Source of the DNA: Lacticaseibacillus suibinensis
GTDB lineage: Bacteria > Bacillota > Bacilli > Lactobacillales > Lactobacillaceae
NCBI RefSeq assembly: GCF_003946175.1
Contig: NZ_RHOK01000004.1
Location: 62,001 to 126,000, forward strand
Length of the DNA stretch: 64,000 nucleotides
Reading direction: 5' to 3'
This document shows, piece by piece, positions 44,383-54,725 of the stretch (within the stretch, counting starts at the first letter, position 1; the number at the start of each line of letters is the position of its first letter). The position numbers were made by a program, and so were the translations under genes. Under the pieces are notes generated by a model. It was given only the letters and a program-made list of their open reading frames with translations, did no database searches and had not been told where the DNA came from.

Positions 44383-45624
44383 ATGACTACCATCATTCAA
44401 TTTTTGATCGTTTTTGTCATCCTAGTGCTGGTCCATGAATTCGGACATTTCATTTTTGCTAAATGGTCCGGGATTTTGGTGCGCGAGTTTTCCATCGGCA
44501 TGGGCCCCAAGCTGGTTGCCTGGCACCGCCACCACACCACCTACACGCTAAGGCTGCTGCCGTTGGGCGGGTACGTGCGGATGGCGGGTTGGCAAGACGA
44601 AGATGATGAAATCAAACCCGGCACGATGCTCGCCATTGAAACCAATGGGCAAGGCGTGGTCAGCCGCATCAACTTAAGCCAAAAAACCACCTTGCAAGGC
44701 GGGATTCCCGTGCAGGTCGATCATGTCGATTTGGTCCATGCCCTTGAAATCAGCGGTTATGCTAACGGCGATGAAAGTGAACTGAAGACCTGGCGGGTGG
44801 ATCATGATGCCACCATCATCGAAGAAGATGGCACGGAAGTCGTGATTGCCCCGGAAGATGTGCAGTTTCAAAATGCCAAGTTGTGGAAACGGATGCTGGT
44901 CAATTTTGCTGGGCCGTTGAACAACTTCCTGCTGGCAATTGTCGTGTTCATCGGCTTGGGGCTGGCCAACGGGGTCGCGGTTACCAACACGAATCAAATC
45001 GGTCAAATTCAGCCGAACTCCCCGGCCGCTGTCGCTGGTCTGAAAGCCAATTCACATCTTCAGACCATTGCCGGCCAAAAGGTCAAAGCCTTTGACGACA
45101 TCGGCCCGATTTTGGCCAAACATAAAGAAGAGCCCATCAAGGTGGTGGCGATTAAGGCTGGTGTCACCCAGCATCTCACCATCACCCCAAGCAAGCAAGG
45201 CACCATCGGGGTGTATGCGGCCGTCAGTCACAATCCGCTCGGTGCCATCAAATATGGCTTCACCGCGAGTTGGGGGGTGGCCAGCTCCATTTTCCATGTG
45301 TTGGGGCAAATGGTCACCGGCCACTTCTCGCTGAATCAATTGGCGGGGCCGGTGGGCATCTACACGATGACCGCCTCGGCGGCCAAGGCCGGTATCGCGT
45401 CACTGGTGGTATTTTTGGCGGCGCTGAGTGTCAACTTAGGCATCATGAATTTAATTCCCATTCCAGTGCTGGATGGGGGCAAGCTGCTGCTGAATCTGAT
45501 TGAACTGATTCGCCGCAAGCCGCTGAAACAAGAGCACGAAAGTATGGTGACGCTGATTGGGGCAGGCATCATGTTCGCCTTAATCATCGCCGTGACCATC
45601 AACGATATCATGCGCAGTTTTTAA
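44383..45624 (+). CDS. rseP: Site-2 membrane metalloprotease RseP/RasP
   Basis: The 413-residue intramembrane zinc protease cuts membrane-bound regulators and signal peptide remnants. HEFGH in the first helix (LVLVHEFGHFIFAKW) holds the zinc ligands, and LIPIPVLDGG in the third core helix provides the aspartate. A PDZ domain lies between them (residues 210-280, VTNTNQIGQIQPNSPAAVAGL). About four membrane helices are present. In lactobacilli and enterococci relatives act in stress and pheromone release. Confidence 0.95.
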   Translation: MTTIIQFLIVFVILVLVHEFGHFIFAKWSGILVREFSIGMGPKLVAWHRHHTTYTLRLLPLGGYVRMAGWQDEDDEIKPGTMLAIETNGQGVVSRINLSQKTTLQGGIPVQVDHVDLVHALEISGYANGDESELKTWRVDHDATIIEEDGTEVVIAPEDVQFQNAKLWKRMLVNFAGPLNNFLLAIVVFIGLGLANGVAVTNTNQIGQIQPNSPAAVAGLKANSHLQTIAGQKVKAFDDIGPILAKHKEEPIKVVAIKAGVTQHLTITPSKQGTIGVYAAVSHNPLGAIKYGFTASWGVASSIFHVLGQMVTGHFSLNQLAGPVGIYTMTASAAKAGIASLVVFLAALSVNLGIMNLIPIPVLDGGKLLLNLIELIRRKPLKQEHESMVTLIGAGIMFALIIAVTINDIMRSF

Positions 45625-47358
<1,734 letters not shown>

Positions 47359-47369
47359 AGTGATGAGGG

Positions 47370-47400
47370 CGCCTGCATCGTTGTGATGCAGGCGTTTTTT
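47370..47400 (+). terminator. Terminator after proS
   Basis: A perfect ten-base stem (CGCCTGCATC with GATGCAGGCG) has a TTGT-type loop and six T residues. Confidence 0.9.
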
Positions 47401-47427
47401 GGTGGCTTAACCTGCAGTGATGGCGCC

Positions 47428-47456
47428 TTGTTCAATCGCTGGTTTCGGGTTACGAT
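47428..47456 (+). promoter_or_regulatory. Promoter for polC
   Basis: TTGTTC (47428-47433) and TACGAT (47451-47456) are 17 bases apart, just after the proS terminator and 32 bases before the likely start codon. Confidence 0.55.
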
Positions 47457-47487
47457 AGTTGCATGACAAAAAAGGAGTGTGGCCGAT

Positions 47488-50400
47488 TTGGCACTATCGA
47501 AAGAGGAAATGTTTGCGAAGCTGGTCGAGCAGCTGCAATTGCCGCAGCAAATTAGCGAAGATGACAGTTTAGCCCACGCAAGCGTTGAAACGGTCACGGT
47601 GCATAGCCAAACCAAGCGCTATGACTTTACCCTGAATACCGACCAAGTGTTGCCTTATGCCATTTATGTCCAGCTTGAGGCGCATTTGACGGCGGCGTTC
47701 AAAGCCATCGCTCAAACCACCCTGCGCATCAACCCGCGCCAGGTGGACCTAGGCGCTGACAAGCTGTCCGCTTATTGGTCTTATGTCGTTGCCCATGCGC
47801 AGATTGAGTCCGCCATTGTGCAAGAAACTTGCATGCGCCAAACGCCGCAGTTTGAGGACGGTAAAATCACACTCACAGCGGAAAATGAACCGGTGCGAGG
47901 CTTTTTGATCAACCAAGGGCTAGGTAAGCTCACTGAAACCTACGCGCAAGTCGGTCTCCCTGGGGTGAACTTGGTGGCCCGGGTGGATGCTGGGGAAACC
48001 CAGGCCAAACTGGCTGCTTTTCAGGCCCAAAAAGCCGAACAAGCCGCGGCCTTGGCTAAGCGGGCGCAGGCGGTGGTGGCGCAACGTGAACAAGCACCAG
48101 CCGCTAGCACCGGCCCGATTCAGCTCGGCCGCAGCATGAAGGCCAGCGATGAACCGACCCAAATGGTGGCCATCACCCAGGAAGAGCGGTCAGTGGTCAT
48201 CGAAGGTTATGTGTTTGATGCCGAGGTGCGGCAGCTGCGCTCCAAGCGGTCGCTTTTGATTTTCAAAGTGACCGACTACACCTCGAGTTTTGTCGTGAAA
48301 AAATTCAGTAATGACGCCGACGATGAGGCGGCGTTTGAACGCATTAAGCCGGGCCTTTGGCTACGCATTCGCGGCAGTGTCCAGGAAGATAACTACTCCC
48401 GCGAACTGACCGTAAACGCCCAAGCCATCGAAGAAGTGCATCACGCCGCGCCGCAAGATACCGCTGAGGGTGAGAAGCGCATCGAGTTGCATCTGCACAC
48501 CAACATGAGCCAGATGGATGCCATGCCAAGTATTTCGGCTTATGTGGCGCGCGCCAAGGCCTGGGGCCACTCTGCCATTGCGGTGACCGACCATGCCGGC
48601 CTGCAAGCTTATCCAGAAGCGCATACTGCGGCGACCAAGGCCGGATTGAAAATGCTCTACGGCGTTGAGGTCAACTTGGTGGATGACGGGACCCCGGTGG
48701 CTTATCAAGCCGAAGCGCCGCGCGATTTGGAGTCAGACACTTATGTCGTGTTTGATATTGAAACCACCGGGCTGTCTGCCGTTTACGACAAAATCATCGA
48801 ACTGGCCGCTGTGAAAATGAAAGACGGTAAGGTGATCGATAATTTCGAGGAAATGATCGACCCTGGGTTCGCGTTGTCGGAAACCACGATCAATTTGACC
48901 CATATCACGGATGAAATGGTGCGTGGCTCCAAATCTGAAGCTGATGTGCTGCATCTGTTCCGCCAGTTCTGTGAAGGCACCATCATGTGTGGCCATAACG
49001 TCACTTTCGACGTGGGCTTTTTGAACACGGCTTACCAACGGATGAATGAAGAAACCATTCAAAATCCGGTGATTGATACGCTGGAGCTCTCGCGGATGCT
49101 GCATCCGGAACGGAAGAATCATAAACTGGATACGTTGAGTAAGGCCTACAAAATTAGCCTGAATCATCACCACCGGGCCAACGCCGATGCTGAGGCGACC
49201 GGCTATTTGATGTATGCCTTGGAAAAAGAAGCCAAGAGCATGTATGGCATCACCAAGCTCAATGAACTGAACTCTCGCATTGGTGAAGACGATGCGTACA
49301 AGCAAAGCCGGCCAGTGCATGCGGTGATTATGGCCAAGACCCAAGCCGGGCTGAAGAACTTGTTCAAGCTCGTCTCGCTGTCGAACGTCAAGTACTACTA
49401 CCGCCTCCCACGGGTGCCACGCAGCCAGCTCCAGAAGCTGCGCGAAGGACTGATGGTCGGCTCCGGTTGTGCTTCTGGCGAAGTCTTTGTGGCTGCCATG
49501 CAAAAAGGCTATGCCGAAGCTGCAGCGAAGGCCAAGTTCTACGACTACTTAGAGGTGCAGCCGCTGGCCAACTACCAGCCGTTGATCGAAGGCGGCTTGA
49601 TTCAAGGCCAGGCGCATTTGCAAGAAATCATCAAGCAAATCATTAAAATCGGCCAGGAACAAGGCAAACCCGTGGTGGCCACAGGGGATGCGCATTATCT
49701 TGATCCCACCGACGCGATTTATCGCAAGATTTTGATTCACAGTCAAGGCGGGGCGAATCCGCTGAATCGCCATGAGCTGCCAGATGTGCATTTCCGCTCG
49801 ACCCAAGAGATGCTGGATGCTTTTGCTTGGCTGAAGGACGACCAACTGGCGCATCACCTAGTCGTAGAGAACACGCACCAAGTGGCGGATATGATCGATG
49901 ATGACATTACGCCAGTTAAAACCAAGCTCTACACGCCAGATATCCCCGGCGTGGAAGAACACCTGCAAAATGACGTGATGACGACGGCGCACCGGCTTTA
50001 CGGCGATCCGCTGCCTGAAATTGTGCAGGCGCGGCTGGATAAAGAGCTCAAGAGCATCATCGGCAATGGGTTCTCGGTGATTTACAACATCGCCCAACAG
50101 CTGGTTTTAAAATCGAACAAAGACGGGTACTTGGTTGGTTCCCGTGGTTCCGTCGGTTCGAGTTTGGCCGCGACCATGTCTGGGATTACCGAAATCAATC
50201 CACTGCCGCCACATTACCGCTGCCCCGAGTGCCAGTACTCAGAATTCTTCACCAAAGGGGAGTACGGCTCCGGGTTTGACTTGCCTGACAAGCAGTGCCC
50301 CAAGTGTGGCGCCGAGCTAGCCAAAGACGGGCAGGATATTCCCTTTGAAACTTTCCTTGGGTTCCATGGCGACAAGGTGCCTGATATCGATCTGAACTTC

Positions 50401-51819
50401 TCTGGGGACTACCAACCAGTGGCCCATAACTACATCAAAGTGCGGTTCGGGGAAGATCACGCCTTCCGTGCCGGGACCATTGGCACCGTGGCGGATAAAA
50501 CCGCTTATGGTTACGTCAAAGCCTACGAACGCGACACCGGGCAAATGCTGCGCGGTGCGGAAATTGACCGCTTGGCCAAAGGCGCCACTGGGGTGAAGCG
50601 CACCACGGGTCAGCATCCGGCCGGGATTTTGATTGTGCCGGCGGATATGGATATCTACGACTTTTCCCCGATTCAGTACCCGGCCGATGATCAAACCGCG
50701 GCTTGGAAAACCACCCACTTTGATTTCCACTCGATTCACGACAATATTTTGAAAATGGATGTGCTGGGTCATGATGACCCGACCATGATTCGTATGCTGC
50801 AAGATCTCTCTGGGGTCGATCCAAAGTCGATTCCTATGGACGACCCTGGCGTCATGTCCCTGTTTTCCAGTCCGGAAGTCCTAGGCGTAACCGAAGAGCA
50901 GATCAACTCGAAAACCGGGACGCTGGGCGTGCCTGAATTCGGGACCCGCTTTGTGCGGGGGATGCTGGAAGAAACGCATCCGAAGAAATTCTCTGAACTC
51001 CTGCAGATTTCCGGCTTGTCTCACGGGACGGATGTGTGGTTGGGCAACGCCGAAGAGCTGATTCAACAGGGCAAAGTCACCATTAAAGAAGTAATCGGTT
51101 GTCGTGATAACATCATGATGGACTTGATTCACTGGGGAATGGATGACTCCATGGCCTTCAACATCATGGAGCACGTGCGTAAAGGCCGTGGGATTCCTGA
51201 CGACTGGCAGCAGGCGATGCGGGACAATCCCAATGTGCCAGACTGGTACATTGATTCCTGCCTGAAAATTAAGTACATGTTCCCGAAGGCCCACGCGGCC
51301 GCGTATGACCTGATGGGGCTGCGCATTGCGTGGTTCAAAGTGTACTTCCCGCTGGTGTACTACGCTTCCTACTTCTCTGTCCGCGCCGAAGATTTCGACC
51401 TGGTGGCGATGAGCCATGGCAAAGAAGCCACCAAAGCTGCCATCAAAGCCATTACGGATCAAGGCAACGACGCCTCGGCGAAGGAAAAGAGTCTGCTGAC
51501 GATTTTGGAACTGGCGAACGAGTGTCTGGAACGCGGGTTCAAAATCAAAATGGTCGACATCAACCACTCCGATGCGCATGATTTTCTGATTGTGGATGAT
51601 CACACCTTGCTCGCACCATTCCGTGCCGTGCCAGGCTTGGGCGATAACGTTGCGAAGCAAATCGTGTCAGCCCGGGAGGAAAAGCCATTTTTGTCGAAGG
51701 AAGATCTCGCCAACCGCGGCAAGGTTTCCAAGACGTTGATCGATTACATGACTGAAAACCACGTGCTAGATGATTTGCCGGATGAAAACCAGCTGTCCTT
51801 GTTCGACAACCTGTTCTAA
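47488..51819 (+). CDS. polC: DNA polymerase III PolC
   Basis: The 1443-residue Gram-positive replicative polymerase has an OB fold and then a PHP domain split by the exonuclease ([12 protein letters not shown] near residue 335). The proofreading exonuclease begins [11 protein letters not shown] near 420. A zinc-binding palm segment carries CPEC and CPKC (912-937), and the polymerase aspartates lie in [11 protein letters not shown] near 966. The C-terminus ends with a clamp-binding [12 protein letters not shown] 47488 is ten bases after AAAAGGAG; the GTG at 47479 is only one base away from that site and is less likely. It is a single gene with its own promoter, followed by a Type II element and no ordinary terminator. 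Confidence 0.96.
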   Translation: MALSKEEMFAKLVEQLQLPQQISEDDSLAHASVETVTVHSQTKRYDFTLNTDQVLPYAIYVQLEAHLTAAFKAIAQTTLRINPRQVDLGADKLSAYWSYVVAHAQIESAIVQETCMRQTPQFEDGKITLTAENEPVRGFLINQGLGKLTETYAQVGLPGVNLVARVDAGETQAKLAAFQAQKAEQAAALAKRAQAVVAQREQAPAASTGPIQLGRSMKASDEPTQMVAITQEERSVVIEGYVFDAEVRQLRSKRSLLIFKVTDYTSSFVVKKFSNDADDEAAFERIKPGLWLRIRGSVQEDNYSRELTVNAQAIEEVHHAAPQDTAEGEKRIELHLHTNMSQMDAMPSISAYVARAKAWGHSAIAVTDHAGLQAYPEAHTAATKAGLKMLYGVEVNLVDDGTPVAYQAEAPRDLESDTYVVFDIETTGLSAVYDKIIELAAVKMKDGKVIDNFEEMIDPGFALSETTINLTHITDEMVRGSKSEADVLHLFRQFCEGTIMCGHNVTFDVGFLNTAYQRMNEETIQNPVIDTLELSRMLHPERKNHKLDTLSKAYKISLNHHHRANADAEATGYLMYALEKEAKSMYGITKLNELNSRIGEDDAYKQSRPVHAVIMAKTQAGLKNLFKLVSLSNVKYYYRLPRVPRSQLQKLREGLMVGSGCASGEVFVAAMQKGYAEAAAKAKFYDYLEVQPLANYQPLIEGGLIQGQAHLQEIIKQIIKIGQEQGKPVVATGDAHYLDPTDAIYRKILIHSQGGANPLNRHELPDVHFRSTQEMLDAFAWLKDDQLAHHLVVENTHQVADMIDDDITPVKTKLYTPDIPGVEEHLQNDVMTTAHRLYGDPLPEIVQARLDKELKSIIGNGFSVIYNIAQQLVLKSNKDGYLVGSRGSVGSSLAATMSGITEINPLPPHYRCPECQYSEFFTKGEYGSGFDLPDKQCPKCGAELAKDGQDIPFETFLGFHGDKVPDIDLNFSGDYQPVAHNYIKVRFGEDHAFRAGTIGTVADKTAYGYVKAYERDTGQMLRGAEIDRLAKGATGVKRTTGQHPAGILIVPADMDIYDFSPIQYPADDQTAAWKTTHFDFHSIHDNILKMDVLGHDDPTMIRMLQDLSGVDPKSIPMDDPGVMSLFSSPEVLGVTEEQINSKTGTLGVPEFGTRFVRGMLEETHPKKFSELLQISGLSHGTDVWLGNAEELIQQGKVTIKEVIGCRDNIMMDLIHWGMDDSMAFNIMEHVRKGRGIPDDWQQAMRDNPNVPDWYIDSCLKIKYMFPKAHAAAYDLMGLRIAWFKVYFPLVYYASYFSVRAEDFDLVAMSHGKEATKAAIKAITDQGNDASAKEKSLLTILELANECLERGFKIKMVDINHSDAHDFLIVDDHTLLAPFRAVPGLGDNVAKQIVSAREEKPFLSKEDLANRGKVSKTLIDYMTENHVLDDLPDENQLSLFDNLF

Positions 51820-51823
51820 CCTA

Positions 51824-52049
51824 TTGCCGTTCGGTGGAGGGCTCCGCTTGGGGCGCAAGGCCTGCGGTGCGGCCGGTTGGAGCCATAGAGCGGTCTCCAA
51901 CCTAGTTGTGAAGCCGCAGTCGCTGCGCTCCATTGCGTCTTCCAAACTGCCGCGAAAATTAGCCTTTAGCCTGCAAAGTGCGCAGGTTAAAGGCTAATTT
52001 TCGTTTCACGGCGGGCCTCGCGCCCCAAGCTCCGCCCCCGTAGTGGCAA
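51824..52049 (+). repeat. Type II palindromic intergenic element, copy E
   Basis: Inverted ends (CTTGGGGCGC then AGGCC on both arms; 51847-51863 with 52012-52030) enclose three hairpins in series: 51875-51902 (GGTTGGAG with CTCCAACC), 51904-51948, and a near-perfect 22-base stem 51953-51974 with 51982-52003. AGCC on the left arm faces GGTCT or GTCT on the right in the first two. The second loop holds TCGCTGCGCTC, and TTTCAC follows the third stem. The 623-base gap (51820-52442) also holds a smaller hairpin, a terminator and the rimP leader, and no gene. Confidence 0.8.
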
Positions 52050-52204
52050 AATAGGCGTAACGGCGAGATAGATGGAATGGGTTTTACTCAACATCTTGTT
52101 AGTCAAAATCCAAAACGTCCGAGTCAAATAGCTAACTTAGCGTTTGATGACGAGTAGGAAAATGTGAATGTACCGCTACCTGGGTGATTGATCTGTTATC
52201 TAGC

Positions 52205-52244
52205 GGGTGCGAGTGGGGTGCCACCCCGCTCACACTCGCGTCCC
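52205..52244. repeat. Nested inverted repeat between polC and rimP
   Basis: GCGAGTG (52209-52215) pairs with CACTCGC (52233-52239), flanked by GGG and CCC; the tip contains GGGTGCCACCC, itself a palindrome. It has no T run, so it is not a usual terminator. The right arm again carries an extra GT before CCC, like the Type II hairpins. Confidence 0.5.
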
Positions 52245-52330
52245 GTCCCACTAAGCCCCAATAGCAATCACGTTTGCAAAAAGGCCTATTCTATGGTAAG
52301 TTACATCTAGTAGTTAAATCCTTTGAAAAG

Positions 52331-52357
52331 GAGTGAGCAGAGATGCTCACTCTTTTT
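52331..52357 (+). terminator. Terminator-like hairpin upstream of rimP
   Basis: A perfect nine-base stem (GAGTGAGCA with TGCTCACTC) closes on GAGA, a GNRA loop, and runs into five T residues. It lies 86 bases before rimP with no gene in the 500 bases before it, so it may end a short leader or a small RNA. Confidence 0.75.
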
Positions 52358-52442
52358 CTTGGAAAGTAGGCGTCAGGCTGCCTAAGCCTAGCGCCTTAGG
52401 CTAGGTAGTAGTACGCACAAACAACCAAAAGGGGGGAAAGAC

Positions 52443-52916
52443 TTGAGCACGGTTGTCGATACAGTGAAAACGCTCGTTGATCCAATTTTAGAGGCAAACC
52501 ATTTTGAGCTGAGCGATATCGAGTTCGTCAAGGAAGGCGGCAGCTGGTACTTGCGGGTCTATATTGATAAGCCAGGCGGCATCACATTGAATGAATGCGT
52601 GGCGGTGTCAGAAAGCTTGTCAGAGCAACTTGATGCGATGGACCCTGACCCGATTCCACAGGCCTATTTCTTGGAGGTTTCCTCACCAGGCGCAGAACGC
52701 CCGCTCAAATCTGAGCAGGATTTTGAAAATGCCATCGGTGAGTATATTCATATCTCACTGTTTCAAAAGCTCGAGGGTAAAAAAGTGTTCGAAGGCACTT
52801 TGAAAGCTTTAACCGCCACTGAGCTGACGTTAACGTTGAAGGACAAGGCGCGCCGGTTTGACCAAGTGTTTGACCGCGCCAGCATTGCCAACGCCCGGTT
52901 AGCGATTGAATTTTAA
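52443..52916 (+). CDS. rimP: Ribosome maturation factor RimP
   Basis: The 157-residue protein aids 30S maturation. Key segments are [38 protein letters not shown] and the C-terminal SH3-like domain. The start is TTG 52443, after a purine-rich GGGGGGAAAG site. It heads the rimP-nusA-ylxR-ylxQ-infB-rbfA operon found across Firmicutes. Confidence 0.95.
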   Translation: MSTVVDTVKTLVDPILEANHFELSDIEFVKEGGSWYLRVYIDKPGGITLNECVAVSESLSEQLDAMDPDPIPQAYFLEVSSPGAERPLKSEQDFENAIGEYIHISLFQKLEGKKVFEGTLKALTATELTLTLKDKARRFDQVFDRASIANARLAIEF

Positions 52917-52952
52917 TCCGGCGGTTTGCCGCCTGGTAAAGGAAGGATCAAC

Positions 52953-54095
52953 ATGTCAAAGGAAATGATTGAAGCGCTTGACGCCCTTGAAACTGAAAAA
53001 GGAGTCAAAAAGGAAGTTGTGATCGACGCGTTGGAAGACGCCTTGGCCTCAGCTTACAAGCGCAATTACAACCAGGCCCAGAATGTGGATGTTGAGTTTG
53101 ACGCCAAAAAAGGCGACATTCATGTTTATGCGGTCAAGGAAGTGACTGAAGAAGTCTTCGACTCTCGGCTGGAAGTCAGCCTCAAGGAAGCTTTGAGTAT
53201 CAACAAGGCTTACGAAGTCGGCGATAACATTAAGTTTGAAGTGACCCCTAAAGATTTTGGCCGGATTGCGGCCCAAACCGCTAAGCAGGTCATTATGCAG
53301 CGGGTGCGCGAAGCAGAACGCGGCATTATCTACGACGAATACTCTCAGTATGAAAATGAAATCATGACTGGGGAAGTGGAGCGCCGCGATAACAAGTTCA
53401 TCTATGTGAACCTCGGCAAAATCGAAGCGGTCCTCGGCCGCCAAGACCAAATGCCGAATGAACAATATGAACCCCATGACCGCATCAAGGTGTTCGTGAC
53501 GAAGGTGGAAAACACCAGCAAGGGCCCGCAAGTCTTTGTTAGTCGCACCAACCCTGGTTTGGTCAAGCGCCTGTTTGAACAAGAAGTGCCGGAAATTTTT
53601 GATGGCACGGTCGAAATCGCTGGCATCGCGCGTGAAGCGGGCGACCGCACCAAAATTGCGGTGCGCTCGACGAACCCCTCTGTTGACCCAGTCGGCACCA
53701 CCGTCGGGCCACGCGGGGCGCGGGTGCAAGCCGTGGTGAATGAACTGTCCGGCGAAAACATGGATGTCGTTCAATTCGAAGAAGACCCGGTTGATTACAT
53801 TGCTAACGCCTTGAACCCAGCCCAAGTGATTGCGGTGCAGTTCAACGACGAAGACAACGATCGTTCTTGCACGGTCATTGTGCCAGATCACCAATTGTCT
53901 TTGGCCATTGGTAAAAAGGGTCAAAACGCCCGGCTGGCGGCTAAACTCACCGGCTACAAGATCGACATCAAGGCCGAATCCGACGTTGAGTTTGTCGATG
54001 ATGAAGAACTCGAAGAAAACGACGAAGCCTTAGAAGAAGCAACCGTTGACTTGCCTGATGATGATCAAGCAGCGTCTGATTCGGCTGCTGAATAG
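52953..54095 (+). CDS. nusA: Transcription termination/antitermination factor NusA
   Basis: The 380-residue RNA polymerase-binding factor has an N-terminal domain (MIEALDALETEKGVKKEVVI), an S1 domain (TGEVERRDNKFIYVNLGKIE) and two KH domains (VDPVGTTVGPRGARVQAVV; LSLAIGKKGQNARLAAKLTG). An acidic tail of about 35 residues ends it. ATG 52953 has AAAGGAAGG upstream; the frame is open to 52926. Confidence 0.96.
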   Translation: MSKEMIEALDALETEKGVKKEVVIDALEDALASAYKRNYNQAQNVDVEFDAKKGDIHVYAVKEVTEEVFDSRLEVSLKEALSINKAYEVGDNIKFEVTPKDFGRIAAQTAKQVIMQRVREAERGIIYDEYSQYENEIMTGEVERRDNKFIYVNLGKIEAVLGRQDQMPNEQYEPHDRIKVFVTKVENTSKGPQVFVSRTNPGLVKRLFEQEVPEIFDGTVEIAGIAREAGDRTKIAVRSTNPSVDPVGTTVGPRGARVQAVVNELSGENMDVVQFEEDPVDYIANALNPAQVIAVQFNDEDNDRSCTVIVPDHQLSLAIGKKGQNARLAAKLTGYKIDIKAESDVEFVDDEELEENDEALEEATVDLPDDDQAASDSAAE

Positions 54096-54106
54096 GAGGC
54101 CGTCGC

Positions 54107-54406
54107 ATGAAGAAACGGAAAATCCCGATGCGCAAGGATCTCTTGTCGGGCGAAATGTTTCCGAAGAAATCCCTGGTGCGCATTGTGAAGCAACAAGATA
54201 ACACTGTTGCCATCGATCCCACTGGTAAAGCAGCCGGTCGCGGCGCCTATGTCGCGCTCGATCCAGCCGCTGTTCAAAAAGCAAAAAAGAAGCAACTGAT
54301 CGAAAAAGCCTTTAGCATCAAGATTGATCCCAGCTTTTACGATGAGTTGTTCGCCTATGTTGACCATCAAAAGGCTCGTCAGGAGCTTTTCGGCGATCAA
54401 GCATGA
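54107..54406 (+). CDS. ylxR: YlxR (DUF448) RNA-binding protein, RnpM
   Basis: The 99-residue basic protein of the YlxR family has the motif KKSLVRIVKQQDN and the conserved GRGAYV. Relatives bind nucleic acid, and RnpM has been reported to modulate RNase P in Bacillus. ATG 54107 follows AGGAGG; the stop overlaps ylxQ by four bases. Confidence 0.93.
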   Translation: MKKRKIPMRKDLLSGEMFPKKSLVRIVKQQDNTVAIDPTGKAAGRGAYVALDPAAVQKAKKKQLIEKAFSIKIDPSFYDELFAYVDHQKARQELFGDQA

Positions 54407-54702
54407 ATAAGCAGCAAGCGTTAAACTTGCTGGGGCTCGCAAAGCGCGCCGGCCGCCTGATCACAGGCGAAGGGTTCGTCCTCGGTGCCATCCGCGACCA
54501 AAGCGCCAAACTGGTGCTGGTTGCTAGCGATGCCTCAGCGAATACCCGGAAAAAGTTTTCCGATAAAAGTGACTTCTATGCAGTGCCCATTTCCTTTGCC
54601 CTCAGTGCTGAGGAACTGACTGATGCCATTGGTAGTCAGCGGTCGCTGATTGCCGTTCAAGATAACGGCTTTGCCAAGAAGTTACTGAAGCTGCTCACCT
54701 AA
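54403..54702 (+). CDS. ylxQ: L7Ae-family ribosomal/k-turn protein YlxQ
   Basis: The 99-residue L7Ae/L30e-fold protein shows [17 protein letters not shown] and [16 protein letters not shown], typical for the YlxQ group of k-turn-binding proteins. It is coupled to ylxR through an ATGA overlap and lies 23 bases before infB. The function in lactobacilli is not established. Confidence 0.92.
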   Translation: MNKQQALNLLGLAKRAGRLITGEGFVLGAIRDQSAKLVLVASDASANTRKKFSDKSDFYAVPISFALSAEELTDAIGSQRSLIAVQDNGFAKKLLKLLT

Positions 54703-54725
54703 AAATTAACAGGGAGCGTGAAGAA

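Noticed and set aside
48733-49503. 256-codon minus-strand frame inside polC
   Set aside because: It is antisense to well-conserved PolC exonuclease sequence; such mirror frames are common in GC-rich genes.
51770-51997. 75-codon open frame across the polC end and element E
   Set aside because: It overlaps polC and the paired arms of element E and has no start signals.
51953-52003. Third stem of element E as a simple rho-independent terminator for polC
   Set aside because: It has no T run after the stem and is one of three hairpins inside a larger matched-arm element found at other loci.
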